Source: Sphingomonas abaci (GTDB taxonomy: Bacteria > Pseudomonadota > Alphaproteobacteria > Sphingomonadales > Sphingomonadaceae). Taken from it: DNA of 64,000 bases. The stretch lies in contig NZ_JACHNY010000001.1 in the NCBI RefSeq assembly GCF_014199625.1, forward strand, positions 806,001 to 870,000, read 5' to 3'. A program made the position numbers and the translations under genes. The notes beneath the pieces were generated by a model, which made no database searches, had not been told where the DNA came from, and was given only the letters and a program-made list of their open reading frames with translations. This document shows, piece after piece, positions 26,328-34,841 of the stretch; the stretch's first letter is position 1, and each line of letters opens with the position of its first letter.

Positions 26328-27083
26328 TCAGATGCCGGCATACCAGTCGTAATCGACATTGTCCTCCCAATAGCCGCCCTTGCCGCGGCCGATCCCAGAA
26401 AGAGTGGCGACGGCATCGATCCGCATCAGGTATTTGGCATGCTTGTAGCCCAGTTGCCGTTCGACCCGCAGGCGGCAGGGCGCGCCGTGCGGCACGTCCA
26501 GCGGCCGACCGTTCATCGCCCAGGCGAGGATCGTCTGCGGATGGAAGGCGTCGACGAGGTCGATCGACTCGTAATAGGGCGCGCCGCCATAGAGGTCGGC
26601 GCAGGTGAAGACGATGTAGCGCGCCGCCCGGCGCAGCCCGGCCGCCTTCAGCACATTGCCCAGCATCGGCCCGGTCCATTGCCCGATCGCGCTCCACCCC
26701 TCGACGCAGTCGTGGCGGGTGATCTGGCTCCGATTGGGCAGCGCGCGCAGGTCGGCGAGCGAAAGCCGGAGCGGCCGTTCGACCAGCCCGCCGACCGCCA
26801 GCCGCCAGTCGGCGAAGCCGCCGGCGGCAAGCGCTTTATACGCTGCCGTGCCGGGGTCATAGGTGCCGTTGGCGCGGAAGATCGGCGACCGCTGATCGGG
26901 CCGGTACTCGGGCGCGAGCGCCCCCCGGTCCATCAGCGCGCGTTGCAGCCCGCGCTGCATGTCCTCGCCCGCGAACAGAATTTTGCGGGCCGCGGGAATC
27001 TGCACCACCCGGTCGCAGCCGGCGAGCAGCAGTCCCGCGCCCCCGGTGATCCCCCCGGTGATCAGGGTGCGCCGCGCGATCAT
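26328..27083 (-). CDS. molybdopterin-dependent oxidoreductase, Tat lipoprotein (SuoX/MsrP-like)
   Basis: A 251-residue protein with the sulfite oxidase/YedY-type molybdopterin fold. The Mo-binding Cys lies in ITRHDCVEGWSAIGQWTG, followed by the substrate-pocket region CADLYGGAPYYESID and HGAPCRLRVERQLGYKHAKYL. The N-terminus MIARRTLITGGITGGAGLLL with AGC after it combines a twin-arginine with a lipobox, so it is probably folded in the cytoplasm, exported by Tat and anchored as a lipoprotein in the periplasm. The start overlaps the stop of the cytochrome b gene by ATGA, which supplies its electron partner. The substrate is unknown; protein-methionine sulfoxide reduction (MsrP) is one option, but it is shorter than MsrP. 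Confidence 0.88.
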   Translation of the reverse strand: MIARRTLITGGITGGAGLLLAGCDRVVQIPAARKILFAGEDMQRGLQRALMDRGALAPEYRPDQRSPIFRANGTYDPGTAAYKALAAGGFADWRLAVGGLVERPLRLSLADLRALPNRSQITRHDCVEGWSAIGQWTGPMLGNVLKAAGLRRAARYIVFTCADLYGGAPYYESIDLVDAFHPQTILAWAMNGRPLDVPHGAPCRLRVERQLGYKHAKYLMRIDAVATLSGIGRGKGGYWEDNVDYDWYAGI

Positions 27084-27811
27084 TCGGGCACCCTCCACCA
27101 GCCGGTCAGCATCGACCGGACCTCGTTGACCGGCCCCGCCAGGATCACCAACGCCAGATGGACGATGGTGAACAGCGCGATGCCGGTCGCGGCGAGGAAA
27201 TGGATCGAGCGGGCCGATTGCCGCCCGCCGAACAGGTCGAGCAACCATGGCCAGGCGGCGTCCATCGCCGGCGACAGCGCCAGCCCGGTCAGGATCGCCA
27301 GCGGCAGCGCGACGAACAGGATCGCGACATAGGACAGCTTCTGGAAGGCGTTGTACGCACGCGGCCGCTCCGGATCGTGGAAGCGGAAGTTCCAGTGCGC
27401 GCGCAGGTCCGCCCAGAGATGCGCGGGCGTCACGTCCGACCGGCGGACACGCAGGTCGCGCTGGATATGGCGGTTGGCGAGGCTCCAGAGCAGATGCGCG
27501 AGCAGGCCGAAACCCAGCACCAGCGCGAAGAACAAGTGCCAGCGCCGCGAGATCGCCAGGTTGTAGCTCGCCGGGATGGTGATCCACGCGGGGAAGCGCG
27601 GCAGTTGCAGCCAGGCCGGATCGAAATTCGCGCCGTACCGCCCCCAATAGAGACGGGGGTGCGCGTTGGAGATGCCCAACCCCGATCCCAGCAGGATGAT
27701 GACCGCGACCGCATTCACCCAATGCCACAGCCGCGTCGCCAGCCTATGGCGGTGGATCGGGGTGCCGGGCGGCGGCGTTTCGCCGGCCCCGGATCGGAAA
27801 CGTGCATCCAT
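27080..27811 (-). CDS. cytochrome b/b561 membrane subunit
   Basis: A 243-residue inner-membrane protein with four main hydrophobic segments: about 33-50, 90-112 (RRWHLFFALVLGFGLLAHLLW), 157-175 and 205-230. Histidines sit at the helix ends as expected for b-heme ligands (ATRLWHWVNAV, RWHLFF, SIHFLAATGI, FTIVHLAL). It matches the DUF4405/cytochrome b561 type that transfers electrons from quinol to periplasmic molybdoenzymes. It is the first gene of a two-gene unit with the Tat-lipoprotein molybdoenzyme, joined by an ATGA overlap. Its ATG is only 26 bases from that of the divergent flavin-reductase gene. Confidence 0.88.
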   Translation of the reverse strand: MDARFRSGAGETPPPGTPIHRHRLATRLWHWVNAVAVIILLGSGLGISNAHPRLYWGRYGANFDPAWLQLPRFPAWITIPASYNLAISRRWHLFFALVLGFGLLAHLLWSLANRHIQRDLRVRRSDVTPAHLWADLRAHWNFRFHDPERPRAYNAFQKLSYVAILFVALPLAILTGLALSPAMDAAWPWLLDLFGGRQSARSIHFLAATGIALFTIVHLALVILAGPVNEVRSMLTGWWRVPE

Positions 27812-27837
27812 GGCTGATCTGTAGCAGGGAAGCGGAC

Positions 27838-28449
27838 ATGAACGAATGGCATTTCTACGAACCGGCCAAGGGCCATGGCCTGCCGCATGATCCGCTGAAC
27901 GCGATCGTCGCGCCGCGCCCGATCGGCTGGATCTCCACGCTGGCGGCGGACGGACGCGCCAACCTGGCGCCGTACAGCTTCTTCAACCTGCTCAACTACA
28001 GCCCGCCGCTGCTCGGCTTTTCGTCGATGGGGTGGAAGGATTCGGTCGCCAATGCGGACGCGTCGGGCGAGTTCGTCTGGAACCTGGCCACCCGCGACCT
28101 GGCCGAGGCGATGAACGCCACCGCGACGCCTGACAAGGTCGACGAGTTCGACCGTGCCGGCCTGGCCAAGGCGCCGTCGCGCGTCGTCGCCACCCCGCGC
28201 GTCGCCGCCAGCCCGGTCAGCTTCGAATGCCGGGTCAGCCAGATCGTTCGGCTGGAGACCAAGGAGGGCCGCGCGCTCGACCAGTGGCTCGTGATCGGCG
28301 AGGCGGTCGGCATCCATATCGCCGGCGGATTGCTGGAGGACGGGATCTACCAGACCGCGCGGGCCCGCCCGATCAGCCGGGGCGGCGGCCCCGCCGATTA
28401 TTTCGAGACGAACGAGGCCGCGTTGTTCAGGATGCGGCGTCCGGGCTGA
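27838..28449 (+). CDS. flavin reductase family protein
   Basis: A 203-residue FMN-binding split-barrel protein of the flavin reductase/DIM6-NTAB family. The N-terminal strand holds NAIVAPRPIGWISTLAADGR and NLAPYSFFNLLNYSPPLLGF, the expected FMN-binding region, with later WLVIGEAVGIHI. Such proteins reduce FMN with NAD(P)H for a partner oxygenase, or bind flavin for other roles. No oxygenase lies next to it. I use the ATG at 27838, behind a CAGGGA motif, instead of one at 27802 that would overlap the divergent cytochrome gene. Its 3' end overlaps that of the convergent symporter by 23 bases. Confidence 0.87.
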   Translation: MNEWHFYEPAKGHGLPHDPLNAIVAPRPIGWISTLAADGRANLAPYSFFNLLNYSPPLLGFSSMGWKDSVANADASGEFVWNLATRDLAEAMNATATPDKVDEFDRAGLAKAPSRVVATPRVAASPVSFECRVSQIVRLETKEGRALDQWLVIGEAVGIHIAGGLLEDGIYQTARARPISRGGGPADYFETNEAALFRMRRPG

Positions 28450-29704
28450 CCGGCTCGGGCGCGCCGCCCCAGCGCGCGACGATGCGGGTGACGGCGACGT
28501 CCATGGTGACGTTGCCGACCGTGCGGAACAGGTCGGGGATCGTCTCCACCGCGACGAAGAGGCCCAGCGCCTCGATCGGCACGCCCATCGCCAGCGCGAC
28601 CGGCGCGACCGAGGCGATGAAGCTGACCGTGCCGGGCAGGCTGACCGAGCCCATGGTGGTGATCGCCGCCGTCGCCACCCCGGCGGCGAGCGCGCCCGGC
28701 CCGATCGACGCGCCGACCAGATGCGCGACATAGAGCGCCACCGCCAGGTTCATCGCCGGGCTGGTGGCGCGGAAGATCGCGACCGCGATCGGCAGGACGA
28801 TGCCGGCGGTGGCGGCCGGCGCGCCCAGCGCCTGGCTGGCGCGCAGCATCTCTGGCAGGCTGGCGAGCGAGCTTTGCGTCGACAGCGCCACCGCCTGGGC
28901 CGGCGCGACCGCACGCGCGAAGCGGCCAGGCGCGATCCCGCCGGCGATCCAGGCGAGCGGATAGGCGGCGACCAGCACCAGGAGGCCGATCGCGGAGACC
29001 GAGGCGATGTAATGCGCCAGCGCGCCGAACGCCGCCGCCCCGGTCCGCGCGCCGACCCCGTACGCCAGCGCGAAGACGCCGATCGGCGCCAGCATCAGCA
29101 CCCAGGTGATGATGACCAGCATCGCGTCCACGATCGCCTGGAACAGCTCGACCAGCCGGGTCCGCTGCGCCTCGGGCAGCCGCGCCACGGCGAAGGCGAA
29201 GGCGAGCGTGAAGACGGTGAGCGGCAGGAACGCGTCCGCGGCGGCGGCGGCGACCGCGTTGGTCGGCACCAGCGTGTCGAAGAAGCGGGCCAGCGTCGGC
29301 ACCTCGCCGACGGGCGCCGCCCCGGCGAGGGCGGCGCGCAGCGACTCGCCCCAGCCCGGCGGCAAGGGCCACAGCCGCAGCAGCGCCGGCATGACCAGCG
29401 CCGACAACAGCGTGTCCGCCCACAGGATGGCGATGAAGATCAGGATCGCGCGCGCGGCGATCCGTCCCGCCCGCGCGGCCTCCGCTGCCGCGGCGACGCC
29501 GGTCACGAGCAGGCCGACGATCAGCGGCACGATCACCATCTGGAGGGCGTGCAGCCAGGCGGTGCCGAGCGGCTGGGTGACGGCGGTCAGCGCCACCGCC
29601 TGGTCCGGCCGCCACGCGGCGAGGCCGATGCCGAGCAGCAGCCCGGCGACGAGGCTGAGAAGAATACGGCTGGCCTGCGACATGCTCGCGCTATGATCTC
29701 CCAT
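28427..29704 (-). CDS. dicarboxylate/amino acid:cation symporter (DAACS family)
   Basis: A 425-residue inner-membrane transporter of the GltP/DctA type with about eight helices and two hairpin loops. Family landmarks are the N-terminal RILLSLVAGLLLGIGLA, the PLIVGLLVTGV segment, and the Ser-rich hairpin ALSTQSSLASLPEM (about 266-279). The NMDGT-like part reads ATSPAMNLAVAL, and the second hairpin is SVSLPGTVSFIASVAP. The NMDGT motif is altered, so the substrate preference may differ from classic DctA. A second ATG at 29683 gives the usual short N-terminus and is a real alternative; I keep 29704 because a GGA lies at proper distance. It diverges from glmM across about 45 bases. Confidence 0.88.
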   Translation of the reverse strand: MGDHSASMSQASRILLSLVAGLLLGIGLAAWRPDQAVALTAVTQPLGTAWLHALQMVIVPLIVGLLVTGVAAAAEAARAGRIAARAILIFIAILWADTLLSALVMPALLRLWPLPPGWGESLRAALAGAAPVGEVPTLARFFDTLVPTNAVAAAAADAFLPLTVFTLAFAFAVARLPEAQRTRLVELFQAIVDAMLVIITWVLMLAPIGVFALAYGVGARTGAAAFGALAHYIASVSAIGLLVLVAAYPLAWIAGGIAPGRFARAVAPAQAVALSTQSSLASLPEMLRASQALGAPAATAGIVLPIAVAIFRATSPAMNLAVALYVAHLVGASIGPGALAAGVATAAITTMGSVSLPGTVSFIASVAPVALAMGVPIEALGLFVAVETIPDLFRTVGNVTMDVAVTRIVARWGGAPEPVSPDAAS

Positions 29705-29749
29705 GCGCTATCCGGCGCGACGGATTGATAGGCGAGCGAAGACGGCAGC

Positions 29750-31087
29750 ATGGCAAGGAAATATTTCGGCACCGACGGCATCCGTGGCGCGACCAACCAG
29801 GGCGCGATGACCGCGGCGATGGCGATGAAGGTCGGCATGGCGGCGGGCAGCCACTTCCTGCGCGGGCATCACAAGCACCGTGTCGTGATCGGCAAGGACA
29901 CGCGCCTGTCCGGCTATATGCTGGAATCGGCGCTGGTCGCGGGCTTCACCGCGGTCGGCATGGACGTGGTGATGACCGGGCCGCTGCCGACCCCCGCCAT
30001 CGCGATGCTGACCCAGACGATGCGCGCCGATTTGGGCGTGATGATCTCCGCCAGCCACAATCCCTTCGCCGACAATGGTATCAAGCTGTTCGGCCCGGAC
30101 GGCTACAAGCTGTCCGATGCGGACGAGGAGGCGATCGAGGCGCTGATCGACGGCGACGTGCCGCTGGTCCCCTCCGCGCAGATCGGCCGCGCGCGGCGCA
30201 TCGACGACGCCGCCGGCCGCTATATCCATTTCGCCAAGGCGACCTTCCCCAGCGATCTGCGGCTCGACGGGATGAAGGTGGTGATCGATTGCGCGAACGG
30301 CGCCGGCTACAAGGTCGCGCCCGACGCGCTGTGGGAACTGGGCGCGGAGGTGATCGCGATCGGCGTGACCCCCAATGGCACCAACATCAACGACCGGGTC
30401 GGCTCCACCGCGCCCGAGACGCTGTCGGAGACGGTGGTCGCCAGCGGCGCGGACATCGGCATCGCGCTGGACGGCGATGCCGACCGGCTGATCGTCGTCG
30501 ACGAGAAGGGCCGGGTGATCGACGGCGACCAGCTGATGGCGACGATCGCCGCCGGCTGGGCGCGACGCGGACGGCTGGCGGGCGGCGGGCTGGTCGCCAC
30601 CGTGATGTCCAACCTGGGACTGGAGCGGCATCTGGCGGCGCAGGGCCTGGGCCTGATCCGCACCAAGGTGGGTGACCGCCATGTGCTGGAGGCGATGCGC
30701 GCGCGCGGCTATAATGTCGGCGGCGAACAATCGGGCCATATCATCATGGCCGACTACGCCACCACCGGCGACGGCCTGATCGCCGCGCTCCAGGTGCTGG
30801 CCGAGGTGAAGCGCGCGGGCGCCCCGGCGAGCGAGGTGCTGCACCGCTTCGATCCGCTGCCGCAGCTGCTCAAGAATGTCCGCTTCGCCGGGGGCAGGCC
30901 GCTCGAGGCCGACAGCGTCCGGGCGGTGATCGCCGCGGCCGAGGCCGAATTGACGGGTCGCGGCCGGCTGGTCATCCGACCCTCGGGCACCGAGCCCGTG
31001 ATCCGGGTGATGGCGGAGGGCGACGATGCCGCGCAGGTCGAGCGGCTGGTCGACTCCATCTGCGACGCGGTGCGGGCGGCGGCCTGA
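29750..31087 (+). CDS. glmM: phosphoglucosamine mutase GlmM
   Basis: A 445-residue enzyme that converts glucosamine-6-phosphate to glucosamine-1-phosphate for UDP-GlcNAc and hence peptidoglycan and lipopolysaccharide. It begins with [10 protein letters not shown]. The phosphorylated active-site Ser102 is in [18 protein letters not shown], the metal loop is [13 protein letters not shown] (about 241-253), the sugar-binding loop is GGEQSGHI, and the C-terminal phosphate-binding loop is [16 protein letters not shown]. All are intact. It is the first gene of glmM-DUF1272-thiD-rnhB, with a one-base TGATG overlap to the next gene. Confidence 0.97.
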   Translation: MARKYFGTDGIRGATNQGAMTAAMAMKVGMAAGSHFLRGHHKHRVVIGKDTRLSGYMLESALVAGFTAVGMDVVMTGPLPTPAIAMLTQTMRADLGVMISASHNPFADNGIKLFGPDGYKLSDADEEAIEALIDGDVPLVPSAQIGRARRIDDAAGRYIHFAKATFPSDLRLDGMKVVIDCANGAGYKVAPDALWELGAEVIAIGVTPNGTNINDRVGSTAPETLSETVVASGADIGIALDGDADRLIVVDEKGRVIDGDQLMATIAAGWARRGRLAGGGLVATVMSNLGLERHLAAQGLGLIRTKVGDRHVLEAMRARGYNVGGEQSGHIIMADYATTGDGLIAALQVLAEVKRAGAPASEVLHRFDPLPQLLKNVRFAGGRPLEADSVRAVIAAAEAELTGRGRLVIRPSGTEPVIRVMAEGDDAAQVERLVDSICDAVRAAA

Positions 31088-31317
31088 TGCTCGCGATGCG
31101 CCCCGATTGCGAGCGTTGCGGCGCCGACCTGCCCCCGCAGGCGGGCGGCGCGTTCATCTGCTCGCTGGAATGCACCTTCTGCGCCGAATGCGCCGACGCG
31201 CTGGACGAACGCTGCCCGAACTGTGGCGGCGAACTGCTCGACCGGCCGACCCGCACCGGCCAGGCGCTGCGTCGGCATCCGGCCGACACGGAGCGCCGCT
31301 ACAAGGCCGAGCCGTGA
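31087..31317 (+). CDS. DUF1272 zinc-ribbon-like small protein
   Basis: A 76-residue protein of the DUF1272 family with Cys pairs CERCG, CSLECTFCAECA and CPNCGGEL, spaced to hold one or two zinc ions. Its role is unknown. The start ATG shares one base with the glmM stop (TGATG), and its own stop overlaps the GTG start of thiD. It is therefore embedded in a coupled run and probably made at levels set by its neighbours. Confidence 0.88.
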   Translation: MLAMRPDCERCGADLPPQAGGAFICSLECTFCAECADALDERCPNCGGELLDRPTRTGQALRRHPADTERRYKAEP

Positions 31318-32171
31318 TCCCGCGCATCCTGATCATCGCCGGATCCGATTCGGGCGGCGGCGCGGGCATCCAGGCGGATATCCGCGCGGTGACGATGCTG
31401 GGCGGCCACGCCATGACCGCGGTCACCGCGATCACCGCGCAGAACACGCTGGGGGTGCAGGGCGTGCATCCGGTGCCCCCCGCAATGGTCGCGCAGCAGA
31501 TGACGAGCGTGCTGGGCGATATCGGCGTGGACGCGGTCAAGATCGGCATGATCGGATCGGCCGCCATCGCCGAGACGGTCGCCGACCTGCTCGAACCGCT
31601 GGACGTGCCGATCGTGTTCGATCCGGTGATGATCTCCACCTCCGGCGCGATGCTGGCGGACGATGCAACGGTGGCGGCCTTTCGCCGGCTGATGCGGATC
31701 GCCACCGTCGTCACGCCCAACCTGCCCGAGCTGGCGGCGCTGGGTGGCCGGTCGGTGGGGAGGGATGCCGAGGCGCTGGACGCAGCGTTCGATTTGGTGG
31801 CCGACACCGATGCGGCGGTGCTGGTCAAAGGCGGCCACGCAGACGGCGCGGTGGTGACCGACCGGCTGGTTGAGGTGGGTGGCCCAGTGACCACCTGGAC
31901 CCATGCGCGAATCGACACCCGCCACACCCATGGCACCGGCTGTACATTGGCGAGCGGGATCGCGGCGGGGCTGGCGGCCGGGGCCGGCTTGGACACCGCC
32001 GTCGACCAAGCGATCGCGTTCGTCCAGGCGGCACTCGCCGCGGCACCGGAGCTGGGCAGCGGCCATGGGCCAATGGGGCATGCGCTGGGGACCGTTCCCT
32101 TCCACCATCTCAAGGCGGCGGCCGATCCAGGGGGCTGGGATGCCGCTGCGTTTGCGGCCCGTTGGCGCTGA
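31314..32171 (+). CDS. thiD: hydroxymethylpyrimidine/phosphomethylpyrimidine kinase ThiD
   Basis: A 285-residue ribokinase-like enzyme that phosphorylates HMP and HMP-phosphate for thiamine synthesis. Signatures are ILIIAGSDSGGGAGIQADI (about 5-23), AQNTLGVQGVHPVP, VDAVKIGMIGS, FDPVMISTSGAML, and the C-terminal anion hole HTHGTGCTLASGIAAGLA with the catalytic Cys. The start is GTG at 31314, forming a GTGA overlap with the DUF1272 stop; no in-frame ATG keeps the nucleotide-binding strand whole. No TPP riboswitch-like element precedes it, which fits its position inside an operon with glmM. The stop shares one base with the rnhB ATG. Confidence 0.95.
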   Translation: MIPRILIIAGSDSGGGAGIQADIRAVTMLGGHAMTAVTAITAQNTLGVQGVHPVPPAMVAQQMTSVLGDIGVDAVKIGMIGSAAIAETVADLLEPLDVPIVFDPVMISTSGAMLADDATVAAFRRLMRIATVVTPNLPELAALGGRSVGRDAEALDAAFDLVADTDAAVLVKGGHADGAVVTDRLVEVGGPVTTWTHARIDTRHTHGTGCTLASGIAAGLAAGAGLDTAVDQAIAFVQAALAAAPELGSGHGPMGHALGTVPFHHLKAAADPGGWDAAAFAARWR

Positions 32172-32779
32172 TGCCCGGCCTGAAGCATGAGAAGCTGTGC
32201 CTGCCCCCGGTCGCGGGCGTGGACGAGGCGGGGCGCGGGCCACTCGCTGGGCCGGTGGTCGCGGCGGCGGTGATCCTGCCGGCGAAAGGCGTGCCGCGCG
32301 GCCTGGACGATTCCAAGAAGCTCTCCGCCTCCGAACGCGAGCGGCTGTTCGGCCGGTTGCAGGATTGCGCCAGGATCGGTGTCGGCATCGTCGAGCCCGA
32401 CGAGATCGACCGGCTCAACATCTATTGGGCGACCATGAAGGCGATGACCCTGGCGGTCGAGGCGCTGGGCGTCGATCCCGGCCATGTTCTGGTCGACGGC
32501 AACCGCCTGCCGCGCTGGACCTATGCGGCGACCGCGCTGGTCGGCGGCGACGGCAAGAGCGCGTCGATCGCCGCCGCCTCGATCATCGCCAAGCAGACGC
32601 GCGACCGGATGATGATCGAACTGGCCGAGGCGCATCCCCAATATCACTGGCATTCGAACAAGGGCTATGGCTGCCCGCGCCACCTGGCGGCGCTGCGCGA
32701 CCATGGACCGACGCCGATTCACCGGCGCAGTTTCGCCCCCGTCGCCCGTGCCTGCGCGCAGTTCGGCCTACCGCTCTAG
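32171..32779 (+). CDS. rnhB: ribonuclease HII RnhB
   Basis: A 202-residue endonuclease that cuts RNA in RNA-DNA hybrids, including single ribonucleotides in DNA. The active-site block is AGVDEAGRGPLAGPVVAAAV, with Asp and Glu of the DEDD set. The family motifs LDDSKKLSASERERLF, VDGNRLP, SIIAKQTRDRMM and NKGYGCPRH are present. The ATG at 32171 overlaps the thiD stop by one base; an in-frame TTG nine bases upstream is less likely. It is the last gene before the ccrM regulatory region, a neighbourhood common in alphaproteobacteria. Confidence 0.96.
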   Translation: MPGLKHEKLCLPPVAGVDEAGRGPLAGPVVAAAVILPAKGVPRGLDDSKKLSASERERLFGRLQDCARIGVGIVEPDEIDRLNIYWATMKAMTLAVEALGVDPGHVLVDGNRLPRWTYAATALVGGDGKSASIAAASIIAKQTRDRMMIELAEAHPQYHWHSNKGYGCPRHLAALRDHGPTPIHRRSFAPVARACAQFGLPL

Positions 32780-32782
32780 GCC

Positions 32783-32988
32783 GATTCATCGTCCCGCGCG
32801 CTCGATTGACCGCTTTTTTTCCATCTGCATCATGCCCGCTCGGGACCGAGTCTTTCGCATCACACCCACCACGGCTTGAGTCGGCGGATTCGATCGAACC
32901 CCATATCTTGACCCACCCCTGATTTGTTCCAAGCGACTCGCGGGAATCCGCGAGTCAAGGTCTCGACTCGGAGAGACTTGACGGATTC
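32783..32988 (+). promoter_or_regulatory. GANTC cluster upstream of ccrM
   Basis: Nine GANTC sites start at 32783, 32848, 32878, 32887, 32935, 32944, 32952, 32965 and 32984, in about 206 bases between rnhB and ccrM. Those at 32935 and 32952 form the outer ends of a perfect palindrome (9-bp arms 32935-32943 and 32948-32956, four-base core that begins a third site). GANTC is the target of the methyltransferase encoded next, so feedback or cell-cycle control by methylation state is likely, as known for ccrM in Caulobacter. Binding proteins such as GcrA or CtrA are inferred. Confidence 0.7.
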
Positions 32989-33006
32989 CGTCCCTCGGTC
33001 ACTTTA
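32978..33006 (+). promoter_or_regulatory. candidate ccrM promoter
   Basis: TTGACG at 32978-32983 is followed after 17 bases by ACTTTA at 33001-33006, 23 bases ahead of the ccrM ATG. A GANTC site (32984-32988) sits in the spacer right after the -35 box, a position reported for GcrA-controlled promoters. The -10 match is weak. Confidence 0.35.
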
Positions 33007-33007
33007 A

Positions 33008-34177
<1,170 letters not shown>

Positions 34178-34185
34178 GGTGCTGC

Positions 34186-34211
34186 TGCGCTCCGGCGGGA
34201 GCCGGAGCGCA
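34186..34211 (+). terminator. strong hairpin after ccrM, terminator-like
   Basis: A perfect 11-bp GC-rich stem (34186-34196 with 34201-34211) on a GGGA tetraloop begins nine bases after the ccrM stop. There is no T run, so it may act with Rho or as a 3' stability element. The rest of 34178-34499 holds the cold-shock promoter and leader and no gene. Confidence 0.5.
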
Positions 34212-34336
34212 GGGCCGAGCAAGACAACGCCCCGCGATCCTGCCCGACCCTGGCCTCCTACCTGCGCAGGAGCACGGCATGGCGACGCTCACACCGTCCG
34301 GCCGGGCGCCCGGTCGCCTCCCCCGCGCCACCCCCC

Positions 34337-34365
34337 TTCAAAAATCCGCCGCCCTGGTGTATAAC
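34337..34365 (+). promoter_or_regulatory. candidate promoter of the cold-shock gene
   Basis: TTCAAA at 34337-34342 and TATAAC at 34360-34365 are 17 bases apart, in a locally AT-rich patch. Transcription from about 34371 would give a leader of roughly 130 bases, in line with the long leaders of cold-shock mRNAs. Confidence 0.5.
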
Positions 34366-34448
34366 CCGTCCCGCTGACGTCGCATGCGACGGATATCGGG
34401 CCGCTTCGGCTCTCCCCTTTGTCCCTTTCTCGCCTCGCCATTGCCGGG

Positions 34449-34487
34449 ATGCGCCGCTGTTGGCGCATGCCCGTCCTCCCTGGGACG
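34449..34487 (+). promoter_or_regulatory. structured 5' leader of the cold-shock gene
   Basis: Two hairpins lie directly before the ribosome site: a 7-bp stem (34449-34455 with 34462-34468) and a 5-bp stem (34472-34476 with 34483-34487). AAGGA follows at 34488-34492, eight bases from the ATG. Such a layout could tune translation with temperature; this is inferred. Confidence 0.4.
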
Positions 34488-34499
34488 AAGGATGCCCAT

Positions 34500-34706
34500 A
34501 TGATCACCGGAACCGTCAAATTCTTCAACGCCGACAAGGGCTATGGCTTCATCGCACCGGAAACCGGCGGCGCGGACGCGTTCGTCCACATCTCGGCGGT
34601 GGAGCGTGCCGGCATGGCCACGCTCGACCGCGACCAGCGCGTCTCCTATGAGCTGGAGACCGATCGTCGCGGCAAGACCTCGGCGGTCAACCTCCAGCAG
34701 GCCTGA
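34500..34706 (+). CDS. cold shock protein (CspA family)
   Basis: A 68-residue single cold-shock domain that binds single-stranded RNA or DNA and melts RNA structure. It begins with ITGTVKFFNADKGYGFI containing RNP1 (KGYGFI), followed by AFVHISAVERAG containing RNP2 (FVHI). Length is typical of the family. An upstream in-frame ATG at 34419 falls in the leader and would add sequence unrelated to the domain. It has its own candidate promoter and a leader with two hairpins; the DUF6481 gene follows 135 bases later on the same strand. Confidence 0.95.
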   Translation: MITGTVKFFNADKGYGFIAPETGGADAFVHISAVERAGMATLDRDQRVSYELETDRRGKTSAVNLQQA

Positions 34707-34841
34707 TCGCCGCCGGCCCGCCGCGCCGCCGGCGGGGCGGGCCACCCCCTCCTCCAACACAGACGTGCCGTCGTCGTCGGAAGCGCCTATGCTGCGACCG
34801 ATTCGACTCGCACCTTCAAAGACAGGTTAATCACGAGCCTT

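Noticed and set aside
31260..31320. TPP riboswitch before thiD
   Set aside because: No spacer exists; thiD starts inside the stop of the gene before it.
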